A stretch of 64,000 nt of DNA from CF-118 sp035934385. Its GTDB lineage: Bacteria; Chloroflexota; Dormibacteria; Dormibacterales; Dormibacteraceae. The notes beneath the pieces are model-generated. The model made no database searches. It had not been told where the DNA came from and saw nothing but the letters and a program-made list of their open reading frames with translations. The stretch lies in NCBI GenBank assembly GCA_035934385.1, contig DASYXY010000082.1, positions 31,778 through 95,777 of the forward strand. Direction: 5' to 3'. A program made the position numbers and the translations under genes. Shown here piece by piece: positions 1-8,215 of the stretch (position 1 is its first letter; every line of letters begins with the position of its first letter).

Positions 1-340
1 ACCCGAACTCCGATACCGGCAGACAGGCGCTGAAGAACAGCGCTCCACGGGCGCCGGGCCTGGTTTGCGCCAGCTTCTGCGCTGGCCCAACACCCAGTGA
101 GAAGCCTGCATAGACGAGGTCAGCCGGCAGGTGATCGGCCGCGCGTACACCTCGCTCGATGACGGTGTCGAAGCCGACCTGCTTGGCGTACGCGACGCCT
201 TCGGAGAGGTCGGCGAAGGTTTCGCCGTCGTATAGGTCTGGCGCGTGGACAACGTGGCCGGCAGCTTGCAGCTCCGCGGCAAATTCGCGAACCCCGACGG
301 TGAGCCCATGGGCATGGTGGAAAAGAAGTATTTCAGCCAT
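1..340 (-). CDS. Dienelactone hydrolase family protein (partial, C-terminus beyond window)
   Basis: An open minus-strand frame runs from an ATG at 338-340 to the window edge, giving 113 residues without a stop. The N-terminus is a beta strand followed by HHAHGL (8-13), and a nucleophile elbow G-F-S-L-G lies at 79-83 with Ser81 as the likely nucleophile. This layout matches alpha/beta hydrolases of the dienelactone hydrolase family, where the nucleophile is usually Cys. The acid and histidine of the triad would lie in the missing part, so the substrate cannot be judged. A second member of the family is encoded at 45629-46330. Confidence 0.75.
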   Translation of the reverse strand, partial: MAEILLFHHAHGLTVGVREFAAELQAAGHVVHAPDLYDGETFADLSEGVAYAKQVGFDTVIERGVRAADHLPADLVYAGFSLGVGPAQKLAQTRPGARGALFFSACLPVSEFG

Positions 341-407
341 GTCGATCATTGTTACAGCAGCTGGCCGTCGCGGACGAGACGCTAGGCCTCGGTAGAAACT
401 TGACCAC

Positions 408-1385
408 GTGAATACTGTCCAATGGCTGCTCGACTCCGATCCCGCCATCCGCTGGCAGGTGATGCGCGACCTCACAGACACACCGGCCGCGGAAGTTGCG
501 GCCGAGCGCGCCCGCGTGGCCACGGAAGGCTGGGGCGCGCGGCTGCTGGCGCTCCAGCGTGCGGACGGCCAGTTTGAAGGCGGCACGCCTTCGTTCAAGA
601 GCGAGGCCGCCGAGAAGTGGTGGCGATCCCTCCCGCCACAACGGCAGGGCACGCTCTTCCCCGAATGGACCTCGACCGCGTGGACCCTGATGCTCCTTCG
701 AAACTTCGGCCTCGATCCAGCAACCACCGAAGCTGGACGGGTGGTGCGCCTCGTACGCGAGCACGTCCGGTGGGAGCACGACGGTGAGCCGTTTTTCGCC
801 GGCGAGACGGAGCCCTGCATCAACGGCAAGGTCGTCGCCATGGGGGCCTACTTCGGCGAGAACGTCGAGCCCGTCGTGGAAAGGCTTCTCGGTGAGCAGA
901 TGAGCGACGGCGGCTGGAACTGCGAGCAGGAGAACGGCGCGACGGTGGGGTCTTTCCACACGACGATCGACGTGCTGGAGGGCCTCCTCGAATTCGAACG
1001 CGCGACCGGAGCGCGACCGGATGTGACCACGGCCCGCGAACGTGGCCACGAGTACCTGCTCAAGCGCCGGCTGTTCCGCAGGCTCTCCACCGGCGAAGTC
1101 GTCCACCCAGCCTTCACGCAGTTCTCGTTTCCGACGTACTGGCACTACGACGTGCTGCGAGGCCTCGATTACCTACGCGCTGCGGGCGTGTCCCCAGACG
1201 AGCGAATGGCCGAGGCGATCCAGCTGGCGCAGTCGAAGCGCGACGCGGATGGCCGCTGGCCGCTCGAGAACCTTCATCCCGGGCGCATGCACTTTGCGAT
1301 GGACCAGGGCGGCGAGGGCAAACCAAGCCGGTGGAACACGCTGAGGGCGATGCGCGTGCTCAGGTGGTACGACTCGGGGAGTTAG
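408..1385 (+). CDS. Squalene-cyclase-like alpha/alpha-toroid protein of unknown function
   Basis: The 325-residue protein contains three spaced segments resembling the QW-type repeats of terpene cyclases and prenyltransferase beta subunits: LQRADGQFEGG (about 50-60), QMSDGGWNCEQENGA (about 165-179) and QSKRDADGRWPLEN (about 276-289). It is about half the length of a squalene-hopene cyclase. I see no DxDD catalytic motif and no signal peptide. It is probably a soluble alpha/alpha barrel related to these enzymes rather than a true cyclase. It starts 67 bp from the divergent hydrolase gene, and its end overlaps the convergent DinB gene by 4 bp. Coding is clear; the function is not. Confidence 0.75.
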   Translation: MNTVQWLLDSDPAIRWQVMRDLTDTPAAEVAAERARVATEGWGARLLALQRADGQFEGGTPSFKSEAAEKWWRSLPPQRQGTLFPEWTSTAWTLMLLRNFGLDPATTEAGRVVRLVREHVRWEHDGEPFFAGETEPCINGKVVAMGAYFGENVEPVVERLLGEQMSDGGWNCEQENGATVGSFHTTIDVLEGLLEFERATGARPDVTTARERGHEYLLKRRLFRRLSTGEVVHPAFTQFSFPTYWHYDVLRGLDYLRAAGVSPDERMAEAIQLAQSKRDADGRWPLENLHPGRMHFAMDQGGEGKPSRWNTLRAMRVLRWYDSGS

Positions 1386-1879
1386 TGCACCTCGCGGGCG
1401 TGCCCCGTGGCTTCGGCGTACGCCCAGACCTGGAGGTCCGGAGGCTCGATGCCGAGCGACGTGAGGACGGAGCAGATCTGTTCGCGGTGCACGTCCCCGT
1501 GGTGCAGCGCTTGCACGATCGGCACGAATGACTCGGCCTCGTAGGCGCCCTGGTCGAGGGTCAGCTTGAAGCGGGCGTCGAGCGGATCAGCCAGGTATCG
1601 CTCCCAAAGCAGCTCTGTCTCGTCGACGCGGTCCTGCAGCTCCTTGAGGTCCGTGACGTCGACCTCGTCTCCCTCAGCCCACGCCGGGCGGGTGATCCTG
1701 GCTCGCGGCAAGTACCCGGCGTGCGCATAGATGACGTGATTGAAGGTGGAGATGATGCTGCCGAACGTGCCGGGTGCCGAAGCGTTGAGCTGGTCCTGCG
1801 GAATCGTGCCGCAGAACTCGAGCAGGCGCCTGGTCGCCCAGGAGTTGTGGCGAAACGCCTCCAGCAGAAGCTCGTCCAT
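1382..1879 (-). CDS. DinB family protein
   Basis: This 165-residue protein has the DinB/YfiT four-helix-bundle pattern. It opens with a helix beginning MDELLLEAFRHNSWATRRLL, has His48 in FNHVIYAH, and carries a paired HxxxH (His127 and His131 in HHGDVHREQ). These three histidines are the usual metal ligands of the family. DinB-like proteins include metal-dependent thiol transferases and DNA-damage-induced proteins of unknown activity; nothing here separates these options. The gene faces the toroid gene and overlaps its end. The start at 1879 puts the conserved first helix at the N-terminus. Confidence 0.85.
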   Translation of the reverse strand: MDELLLEAFRHNSWATRRLLEFCGTIPQDQLNASAPGTFGSIISTFNHVIYAHAGYLPRARITRPAWAEGDEVDVTDLKELQDRVDETELLWERYLADPLDARFKLTLDQGAYEAESFVPIVQALHHGDVHREQICSVLTSLGIEPPDLQVWAYAEATGHAREVH

Positions 1880-1906
1880 GCCGGCAGTCTAAGTCGGCGC
1901 CGAACC

Positions 1907-2296
1907 CTACCGCCGGCTGCGCAGGCGCCGCAGCAATAGCGCGCTGGGAACAGCGATTGCGATGCCGAGCCCCAGCATCACGGCGATCATCGCCGGAGGC
2001 GGCGGCTCAACAGAGCCGATGCCCACCGCGTACAGGAAAGCTCCCGTCAGAAACAGAATGGCCCCGAATACCAACGCGATGACGAGGCAGCCGGTAAGTG
2101 CCTCACGGCGCCCGCTCCGGAACAGGCTGTAGCCCGAGCCTGCCGCCACCGCGGCCGTGATCAGGCCGAACACAGCGTCGAACGCGATCGTGCCCGGGTC
2201 TCGCGATGAGCTCAGCTCCTGGATGAGCGCGCTGGCGGCAAGCAGGGCGCACAGGCCGCCGACAACAACCCCGATCCATCGGTAGACGCCGGTCAT
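1907..2296 (-). CDS. Small integral membrane protein, four predicted TM helices
   Basis: The 129-residue product is almost entirely hydrophobic, with four likely transmembrane helices (about 7-27, 36-58, 68-92 and 101-121) and an arginine-rich C-terminus (RRLRSRR) that probably lies in the cytoplasm. The family is not recognised. It lies 16 bp downstream of the PPOX-family gene on the same strand, so it is probably the last gene of the minus-strand run that starts at 3550. Its role is unknown. The reading frame is supported by high third-position GC and by the absence of a competing frame. Confidence 0.6.
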   Translation of the reverse strand: MTGVYRWIGVVVGGLCALLAASALIQELSSSRDPGTIAFDAVFGLITAAVAAGSGYSLFRSGRREALTGCLVIALVFGAILFLTGAFLYAVGIGSVEPPPPAMIAVMLGLGIAIAVPSALLLRRLRSRR

Positions 2297-2312
2297 CAGG
2301 ACGGTGGCTGTT

Positions 2313-2759
2313 TCAGAAGCCGCGCAGCTTTTTCGGCGTGATCCGCACCGCCACTGAGTACTCGCTCGCCATCTTGGCCGGCGTCCCCAGGTTTAGCCGC
2401 GCGATCTCGTCGCGGTACTTCGCCATGTAAGCCCGGTTCTTGTTCGCCGGCGGCGCGCTCGGATCGACCGCCGCCGTGCCCGTCAGGATCACGATCCTGT
2501 CGCCGCGCTTCTTGCTGTCCAGGTTCAGCGCGACGTACGGATTGCGGGCGATGTTCTTCAGCTTTGCCTGGTTCGGGAGGCTGTACATCAGCGCGGTCTC
2601 GCCGTCCCAGACGAACCAGACCGCGTTGGGCTGGGGCGTGCCGTCGGCAGACACGGTTGTCAGCCAGACGATGCGCTCATTTCTGAGCAGACGCTCTGCT
2701 TGCTTGCCGAACGGGGTGCTCAGGTCGATCACGTTCTGTTTCATCACTGCCACGTTCAT
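2313..2759 (-). CDS. PPOX-class (pyridoxamine 5'-phosphate oxidase-like) F420/FMN-dependent protein
   Basis: The 148-residue protein has the split-barrel pattern of the PPOX superfamily. It shows WLTTVSADGTPQPNAVWFVW near residues 32-51, then the strand LMYSLPNQAKLKNIARNPYVALNL, then DRIVILTGTAAV. The layout is close to the Rv3369-type actinobacterial F420-dependent oxidoreductases. These proteins bind a flavin or deazaflavin between two subunits and reduce small substrates, or use F420H2. The start overlaps the stop of the upstream cupin gene by 4 bp (ATGA), indicating translational coupling. An F420 role is inferred from the family. Confidence 0.85.
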   Translation of the reverse strand: MNVAVMKQNVIDLSTPFGKQAERLLRNERIVWLTTVSADGTPQPNAVWFVWDGETALMYSLPNQAKLKNIARNPYVALNLDSKKRGDRIVILTGTAAVDPSAPPANKNRAYMAKYRDEIARLNLGTPAKMASEYSVAVRITPKKLRGF

Positions 2760-3127
2760 GGAATCACAACGGGCGGCGCGGGTCCCAGAGCCGGGCCGTC
2801 CGCAAGTGCGCCTGTCTCGACCACGATGGCGACGAGGCCGGTGTCCGTTCCCGTTTCGTGCATCTCGCCTGCGGTCCAGAAGACCGCTCCCCCCGCAGAG
2901 ATCGGCGTCTTGTCGCCGTCTTCCCCGCGGATCCAGCCCTCGCCGTCGACCACGGCCAGGAGCTGGGGCGTGCTGGCCGGATGCATGCCGATGAACCCGC
3001 CCGGCTGCAGCCGCATGCAGCTGACGTGCAGCTCGCCCGAATGGAACAAGCGCGAGATGACAAAGTCCGACCCGAACCTGGTGATGTGACGGCCAAGAGC
3101 GGCGTCGAACCGGAATGTGCGTGCCAA
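2756..3127 (-). CDS. Cupin-fold protein
   Basis: The 123-residue protein is a single small beta-barrel of the cupin type. Motif 1 is represented by GMHPASTPQLLAVVDGEG (His49, Gln55) and motif 2 by GEMHETGTDTG (His90), leaving two or three potential metal ligands. There is no signal peptide and no second domain. Proteins this small can be sugar or metal-binding enzymes or ligand sensors, and the substrate is not predictable. It sits between a membrane protein gene, which ends exactly one base upstream of its start, and the PPOX gene, with which it overlaps by 4 bp. The three are probably one transcript. Confidence 0.8.
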   Translation of the reverse strand: MARTFRFDAALGRHITRFGSDFVISRLFHSGELHVSCMRLQPGGFIGMHPASTPQLLAVVDGEGWIRGEDGDKTPISAGGAVFWTAGEMHETGTDTGLVAIVVETGALADGPALGPAPPVVIP

Positions 3128-3550
3128 CTATCTGCTGCTCCTCGGGCGGATGAAGCCCCAGTAGCCGTGCGGCACGCCGACGACCACGAAGGCGACCACG
3201 AACAGCCAGCCCACGACGTTGACGATGCCCGCCACCAGTCCGATGAAGCTGAGCACCGCTCCGAGCACGTCAAAGGCGAGGTTGGCGCGCATGAACGCGA
3301 GGCCGGTGGCGGTGTCGGCCTGGTTGCGCACGAGAAGCTGGAAGCCTCCGTTGGCGATGAGCGAAGCGCCGAGGAAGGCGATGAGCAGCTGCCGCGCCTG
3401 GTCGCGCGGAGGGATGCCAAGGATCGAGAGGGCCAGGCCAGGCACCACGACGAAGGCGACTCCGAGCGCCAATGTGACCGACCCGTCCACCAGGAAGAGA
3501 TGCTTTGGCTTCACCTGACCTGCCCGCCGCTGCGAGAATAGGGGCCTCAT
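3128..3550 (-). CDS. Membrane protein with four predicted TM helices
   Basis: This 140-residue hydrophobic protein starts with a cytoplasmic basic stretch (RRAGQVKPKH). Four likely membrane helices follow, at about 18-38, 47-70, 81-102 and 108-130, and the C-terminus is WGFIRPRSSR. It resembles small four-helix proteins of the DUF4345 kind, but I cannot assign it firmly. It is the first gene of the minus-strand run cupin-PPOX-membrane protein. Its start codon overlaps the start region of the divergent MOSC gene at 3549, so the two share a very short regulatory region. Confidence 0.65.
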   Translation of the reverse strand: MRPLFSQRRAGQVKPKHLFLVDGSVTLALGVAFVVVPGLALSILGIPPRDQARQLLIAFLGASLIANGGFQLLVRNQADTATGLAFMRANLAFDVLGAVLSFIGLVAGIVNVVGWLFVVAFVVVGVPHGYWGFIRPRSSR

Positions 3551-4019
3551 GAATGCCGCGCAAGGAAAGGTCGAAGCGATCTACGTCGCCGCCAAACACG
3601 GGGAGCTTCCGCACGAGATCGAAGTTGCGGTCGCGCAGGCCGGCCGCGGAATCGAAGGGGATCGCAACTTCGACGACACGGCTGAGGACTCCTGCAACAT
3701 CACGCTCATCGAAGCCGAGGCATTCGACGATCTGAACGCGCGCCATGGCTTCGAGATCACGCCTCTCGAGTCACGGCGCCAGGTGCTGGTACGCGGCGTC
3801 AACCTGGGAGAGTTCGTCGGACGGCGCTTCACGGTCGGCGACGTCGAGTGCGAGGGCGAGGAGCGGTGCGAGCCGTGCAACCACCTCGCCAAGATGGTGG
3901 GCACCCAGGACGTGCTCAAGGGGCTGCTCCACACAGGGCTTCGGGCATCGATCGTGAAGAGCGGGACGATCCGGGCGGGGGATCCGGTCGCTCTCTCAGC
4001 GGTGGCTGAGCGACTCTAG
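3549..4019 (+). CDS. MOSC domain-containing protein
   Basis: The 156-residue protein is a stand-alone MOSC domain, the module found at the C-terminus of molybdenum cofactor sulfurases. It shows the family hallmarks GIEGDRNF (35-41), CNITLIEAEA, the strand-rich ESRRQVLVRGVNLGEFVGRRFTVGDV, and the conserved cysteine region EERCEPCNHL with Cys107 and Cys110. Stand-alone MOSC proteins such as YiiM act in detoxifying base analogues or in sulfur transfer to molybdoenzymes. The gene is alone on the plus strand and divergent from the membrane-protein gene. Confidence 0.88.
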   Translation: MNAAQGKVEAIYVAAKHGELPHEIEVAVAQAGRGIEGDRNFDDTAEDSCNITLIEAEAFDDLNARHGFEITPLESRRQVLVRGVNLGEFVGRRFTVGDVECEGEERCEPCNHLAKMVGTQDVLKGLLHTGLRASIVKSGTIRAGDPVALSAVAERL

Positions 4020-4148
4020 CGAGGTCGCGCCGCAGGCGGCGGCGACAAACGCACTCGGTACGACTGCCGCCCGCGGGATATCAATACAACGGGGCTTCTG
4101 ACCGGCGGTTACGGAATCTGAGGCCACACGCACTGGTTGCAGAAATCA

Positions 4149-4565
4149 ATGAGCACATACGGTGATTTCAACCGCGGCCTCATCGAAGACATGCGAGCCA
4201 ACAAAGGCAAGCCGACGTCAGGTCCGTTCGTCGGTCGGGACGTCCTGATCCTCACGACCAAGGGCGCTAAGTCAGGCGAGACTCGAGTCACGCCGATCGT
4301 GTACTCGCGGGATGGCGAGAGGTATGTGATCATCGCGTCGAAGGGCGGCGCGCCGACCAACCCGCACTGGTTTCACAACCTCAGGGCGCACCCGCACGTG
4401 ACGGTCGAGGTCGACGGGGAGAAGTTTGCCGCGCACGCGAGCGTCGTGGACGGAGACGAGTACGAGCGCCTGTATCTGCACCACGCGACCAGAAACTCGG
4501 CCTTCCTCGACTATCGCAAGAAAACGACGCGGAAGATTCCGGTCGTGCTGCTGGACCGGGTCTAG
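4149..4565 (+). CDS. Deazaflavin (F420)-dependent nitroreductase family protein
   Basis: The 138-residue protein belongs to the Ddn-like split-barrel family. It shows the N-terminal FNRGLIEDMRANKGK, then LILTTKGAKSGETRVTPIVY, the phosphate-binding ASKGGAPTNPHWFHNL and the strand PHVTVEVDGEKF. In mycobacteria these enzymes use F420H2 to reduce quinones or nitroimidazoles at the membrane. I use the ATG at 4149; a TTG four codons upstream (4137) is possible. The gene is monocistronic, ending 4 bp from the convergent VOC gene. The preceding 130 bp contain no gene. Confidence 0.88.
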   Translation: MSTYGDFNRGLIEDMRANKGKPTSGPFVGRDVLILTTKGAKSGETRVTPIVYSRDGERYVIIASKGGAPTNPHWFHNLRAHPHVTVEVDGEKFAAHASVVDGDEYERLYLHHATRNSAFLDYRKKTTRKIPVVLLDRV

Positions 4566-4569
4566 GCCC

Positions 4570-5169
4570 CTAGCCGGTCTCGTCGAGCCCCGCGCGTAGC
4601 AGGCCGGCGAGGTCCAGGCGGCGGTTGCCCAGTGCGTAGTGGCCGCCGGCATCGCGGTCCCACTCTTCCTTCGGCCTGTCCCAGCACAGCTCGAGGCCGT
4701 TCTCCTCCGGGTCGCGAAGGTAGATCGCTTCGTGTGTGCCGTGGTCGTTGAAGCCGTCGATCGGATAGCCCGCGTCGCGCAGCCGGCGCAGCGCGTCGCC
4801 AAGTCCTGCGCGCGTTGGGTACCTGATCGCCACGTGGTACAGCCCGGTCGTTCCCGCCGGCGCTGGGCTGCCGCCCTTCGACTCCCACGTGTTGAAGCCC
4901 AGGTGGTGGTGGTAGCCGCCGGCGGACAGGAAGAGCATCGTGGGCGCCTCCGCCATAACGTCGAAGCCGAGGATCCCGACGTAGAAGTCCTTGATCTTGG
5001 CGAGGTCGGAGGCTCGCAGATGGACGTGGCCGATGTCCACGCCGGCCTCGATGGGACGCGGAGCGCGTTCGAACGGCGCCACGCCGCCCTCGATGCCTGG
5101 ATTGCCCACGTACGAGCCGGTGGGGAGGTCGGTCTCAGCCTGCACTTTGGTCTGCTCTTTCAGGTCCAT
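4570..5169 (-). CDS. VOC family ring-cleavage dioxygenase (catechol 2,3-dioxygenase-like)
   Basis: The 199-residue protein is built of paired beta-alpha-beta-beta-beta modules typical of vicinal oxygen chelate enzymes. Metal ligands are visible as His in DIGHVHLRASDL (about 46-50), His in GLYHVAIRYP (about 109) and Glu in EENGLELCWDRP (about 157). It resembles CatE-type catechol 2,3-dioxygenases, including the bacterial glyoxalase-like members that are about 280 residues long; this one is shorter. The 5' end overlaps the membrane glycosyltransferase-like gene by 35 bp in another frame. The substrate is not predictable. Confidence 0.85.
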   Translation of the reverse strand: MDLKEQTKVQAETDLPTGSYVGNPGIEGGVAPFERAPRPIEAGVDIGHVHLRASDLAKIKDFYVGILGFDVMAEAPTMLFLSAGGYHHHLGFNTWESKGGSPAPAGTTGLYHVAIRYPTRAGLGDALRRLRDAGYPIDGFNDHGTHEAIYLRDPEENGLELCWDRPKEEWDRDAGGHYALGNRRLDLAGLLRAGLDETG

Positions 5170-6397
5170 GACGCTTCAACCTTACGGCCGAGATACCGAT
5201 TCCGGCCGGCTCGTTCGCCTCGCGGCGGGCGAACCAGATGATCCAGGCCATCATCAGCGCGAGCATCACGAACATGGACGCGCCCTCGATGCGGACCAAC
5301 GGCAGCGGCAGGTACTCCTCCGACCCGATCTCTGCGATGAGCCCGAAAACCGTGACCGCGATCGGTACGAGCACGAGCCGCACCGGACCGTAATCCTGCC
5401 GCCAGGTGCCGAAGGCCCAAACGCTTCCGAGGACGTAAACCTCGAAGAGGTAGTAAGGCCACACGGTCTTGGCGAGCATTGCGAAGGCGGCCGCTGTGAC
5501 AGTCATAGCTGCGAACAGCCTGGCCTCGTCGAGGCCATGGGCGCGAGCGAGCCAGAGGTTGGTCAATACGACCACCGCCAGGATCACGAGGATGTCGTAG
5601 TGCTGCCCCACAGTCTCGAGCGGCCCGCCTCGGGCGAGGCTCCAGACCGAGCCGGCGCCGACCTGCAGGGTGCCCCGATAGGTGACCAGCGAGTGGATGA
5701 CGTCGGCCGGGTCGGCGATCAGGAACGGCAGCAGAATCGCGAGTCCCGTGGCCCCTGCTCCAAAGCAAAACGCGATCGCGCCGCGCAGGCTTTTCTTCCC
5801 GGCCGCAATGCCAAGTGGCACGGTCATGAGCACCGCAGAGCTGCGCGTGAGCACGCCGGCGCCAAATGCGATGCCCGCCCGCAGCGGCCGGCCTTCACGG
5901 AGCCATCGCGCGGCGATCAGCAGGAGCCAGATCTCGATGGGCTGCTCGATGTGTCCGTAGCCGGCGACCGCCTGCCAAGCGACCGGGCTCAGCGCGATGA
6001 CTGCGTATACGAGCAGCCGCACCGACGGGATGAGCGCTGCGCCGCGCAGGCGATCGATCGCCGCGACCGCCTCGCGGGTCATCAGCACGATGAACAGGCT
6101 GAAAACACCCAGCGCGATCCCCCGCCGCAGCGCGGTCGCGTCCAGCCAGCCCACTGCGTTGAGCAAGGCGCCGAGCAAGCTCAGCGGCAGCAGCGATACG
6201 GGACCGTTGGCGTTTGGATAGAGTGCCTGCCCGCCCGCGGCGTACACCGAGAACGGGTGGCCGTGCACCGCGATCCTGGCGGACGGCCAGAAGAAGATGT
6301 CGAGGTCGGTCGGCAGGAAAGGCAGCAGTCCCACGCCGACCCACAGGGCCACATACGGTGCGATCCAGCTGCGCGGCTTCAGTAGGAGGGCGCCCAA
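5135..6397 (-). CDS. Polytopic membrane protein, GT-C-type (GT87-like) glycosyltransferase candidate
   Basis: The 420-residue protein has about ten hydrophobic helices. An early lumenal loop carries an acidic pair in FLPTDLDIFFWPSARI (about 28-43), in the position where GT-C mannosyltransferases carry their catalytic Asp. A second cue is HPFSVYAAGGQALYPNANGP, typical of polyprenyl-phosphate-mannose-dependent enzymes of the GT87 group. Such enzymes add sugars to cell-envelope lipids or glycans on the outer face of the membrane. The assignment rests on this pattern only. The start is probably TTG at 6397, because no ATG or GTG lies near the first helix. Confidence 0.65.
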   Translation of the reverse strand: MGALLLKPRSWIAPYVALWVGVGLLPFLPTDLDIFFWPSARIAVHGHPFSVYAAGGQALYPNANGPVSLLPLSLLGALLNAVGWLDATALRRGIALGVFSLFIVLMTREAVAAIDRLRGAALIPSVRLLVYAVIALSPVAWQAVAGYGHIEQPIEIWLLLIAARWLREGRPLRAGIAFGAGVLTRSSAVLMTVPLGIAAGKKSLRGAIAFCFGAGATGLAILLPFLIADPADVIHSLVTYRGTLQVGAGSVWSLARGGPLETVGQHYDILVILAVVVLTNLWLARAHGLDEARLFAAMTVTAAAFAMLAKTVWPYYLFEVYVLGSVWAFGTWRQDYGPVRLVLVPIAVTVFGLIAEIGSEEYLPLPLVRIEGASMFVMLALMMAWIIWFARREANEPAGIGISAVRLKRHGPERADQSAG

Positions 6398-6434
6398 CCG
6401 AGCGATTGTCCCCTGTCGCGCGTGGCGGAGAGGG

Positions 6435-7676
6435 TTAGATGGCCGGGCCGGAGACCAGCGTGACTTCCGCCGCGTGCGTGGCGCCGCCCACGACCCACGT
6501 GACCTTCACGTGGTCGCCGGGCCGGTGCTTGTGCAGCGCGTCACCCAGAGCGGTCGCGGAGTCGACCACCGTGCTGTTCACCTGGGTGATCACCGAGCCG
6601 GCCGTGATCCCCGCGCGGTCCGCTGGTGAGCCGGCCACCACGCTCCGCACGTACGCGCCCGAGCTGATGCTGACGCCGAGCTGCGCCTGATTGGTGGCGT
6701 CGAGCGTCTGGACGGAGACGCCGAGGTAGCCGACGGGGCCGATGTAGACCCCGTTCCCCGACTGCCCTGCGAGGATGCGGTTGGCGATCTCGACCGCCTT
6801 GCTCGACGGGATCGCGAACGCGATCGTGGTCGAGGTGGAACGGAATCCCTGCGCCTGACCCGCGGTGATGATTCCGATCACCTGGCCGGCGCTGTTGACG
6901 AGGGCGCCGCCGGAGTCGCCCGGGCTGATCTCGGCGTCGGTCTGGATCATGCCCGTGAGCTGCTCGGCCTGCGCGCCGTTGTCGCTCGCGGTGATGGTCT
7001 GATCGAGAGCGGTGATCGAGCCCTGAGTGACGCGCGGCGCACCGCCGAGGCCGAGCGCGTTGCCGAGGGCGTAGACGGTGTCTCCCACGGTCACGCTGGA
7101 GGAATCGGCGATCGTAACCGTCGGGAGCCCGGACACGCCGTTGACGTGGATGACCGCGACGTCGTCGGTGGGATCGACTCCGATCACAGTCGCCGTGTAG
7201 GTCCCGGACCTGCCCTGGATGGTGACCTTGATGCTCACCGAGCCTTCGACCACATGATTGTTGGTCAGCACGTTCCCGGACGAGCTGATGATGAGACCGG
7301 TGCCAGCCGCTGCCGCGGAGCCCGAGGCGGTCTGGATGACGGTGTTGACGTCGACGACGGCTGGCGAGACCTTCCTCGAGATGCCGTTGAGGTTGAGATT
7401 GCTGTTGCCGCTCGACGTGTCCTGCTGGATCGGCTGGACGGTCTGGAGATGCGCCTGCGTCGAGCTGCTCAGGTAGTGGCTGTCGATGAAGCGCGCGAGC
7501 GACCAGCCGGCGCCGATTCCGCCGCCAGTGGCGAGGATGACTGCGACGACGACCGCAGCGGCCACACGGCGGGCAAAGTTCGGTGTGGGGTGGTGTGGTA
7601 GATAGGTTGCAACCGGCGCCGGGGGAAGCGCCGGCTGCAATTCCTGGGAGGTGGGCTCGGGAGTCATCTCTGACAT
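6435..7676 (-). CDS. Membrane-anchored trypsin-like serine protease with PDZ domain (HtrA/DegP family)
   Basis: The 413-residue protein has a proline-rich cytoplasmic N-terminus, one transmembrane helix (about 37-60) and a serine/glutamine-rich linker. A trypsin-fold domain follows with the complete triad His141 (NNHVVEG), Asp172 (PTDDVAVI) and Ser255 (SPGDSGGALV). A single C-terminal PDZ domain covers about 315-405 (GYLGVSV, AGSPADRAGI). This matches actinobacterial PepD/HtrA and DegS-type proteins, which degrade misfolded proteins outside the membrane or cleave anti-sigma factors. It is divergent from an SRPBCC gene across 90 bp. No sensor kinase or anti-sigma gene is adjacent. Confidence 0.93.
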   Translation of the reverse strand: MSEMTPEPTSQELQPALPPAPVATYLPHHPTPNFARRVAAAVVVAVILATGGGIGAGWSLARFIDSHYLSSSTQAHLQTVQPIQQDTSSGNSNLNLNGISRKVSPAVVDVNTVIQTASGSAAAAGTGLIISSSGNVLTNNHVVEGSVSIKVTIQGRSGTYTATVIGVDPTDDVAVIHVNGVSGLPTVTIADSSSVTVGDTVYALGNALGLGGAPRVTQGSITALDQTITASDNGAQAEQLTGMIQTDAEISPGDSGGALVNSAGQVIGIITAGQAQGFRSTSTTIAFAIPSSKAVEIANRILAGQSGNGVYIGPVGYLGVSVQTLDATNQAQLGVSISSGAYVRSVVAGSPADRAGITAGSVITQVNSTVVDSATALGDALHKHRPGDHVKVTWVVGGATHAAEVTLVSGPAI

Positions 7677-7765
7677 GTTGCCAAGATGCGACTGGCGGCT
7701 GTGAGAAGTGTCAGCGGAACCTTAAGGTTTGCTCAGAAGTCACTCGCCAGGAGGAGGACGGACAC

Positions 7766-8215
7766 ATGGCTTACAACGCCTCGTACAGCGTCACCGTGAA
7801 AGCGCCCCAGCAAAGGGTTTTCGACTACGTGGCCGATGTCTCGCGCCACGGAGAGTGGGGCAGCGCGGACGACCACATGAAGGCGTCGGCAGAGAAGCCC
7901 GGGCTTCCGGCGGTCGGCTCGCGCTACAAGGCTGAGGGCATGCTGAACGGCAAGCTGAACAGCTCGACCGTGACCATCACCGCGCTGAACGCTCCCAAGA
8001 GCCTGGCCTTTGACGCCGAAGACTCGAACTCGATCTTCCACCACGAGTTCACCTTCAGCCCTTCAGGCGATGGCACGCTCGTCGAGCGCCACGTCAGCAT
8101 GACCAGGGGCCCGTTCTACTTCCCGATCGTGCTCACCGTCTTCAAGTCGACCGTGCAGAAGAACTACAACGGTGCGATGCAGAACCTGAAGACGAAGATG
8201 GACTCGAGCGGCTAG
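7766..8215 (+). CDS. SRPBCC family protein (polyketide cyclase/START-like)
   Basis: The 149-residue protein has the helix-grip fold pattern of the SRPBCC superfamily: YSVTVKAPQQRVFDYVADVSRHGEWG near the N-terminus, a central beta-sheet, and a long C-terminal amphipathic helix ending QNLKTKMDSSG. These proteins bind hydrophobic ligands; no catalytic residues can be named. The ATG at 7766 is chosen because GAGGAG lies at 7751-7756 with good spacing. The frame stays open further upstream, but that part overlaps the HtrA gene on the other strand. The stop overlaps the convergent potC-like gene by 4 bp. Confidence 0.85.
   Translation: MAYNASYSVTVKAPQQRVFDYVADVSRHGEWGSADDHMKASAEKPGLPAVGSRYKAEGMLNGKLNSSTVTITALNAPKSLAFDAEDSNSIFHHEFTFSPSGDGTLVERHVSMTRGPFYFPIVLTVFKSTVQKNYNGAMQNLKTKMDSSG

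Noticed and set aside
4991..6385. Long plus-strand frame of about 460 codons opposite the VOC and GT-C-like genes
   Set aside because: The product is arginine- and glutamine-rich without domains. The minus-strand genes have transmembrane and VOC motifs in the correct frame.
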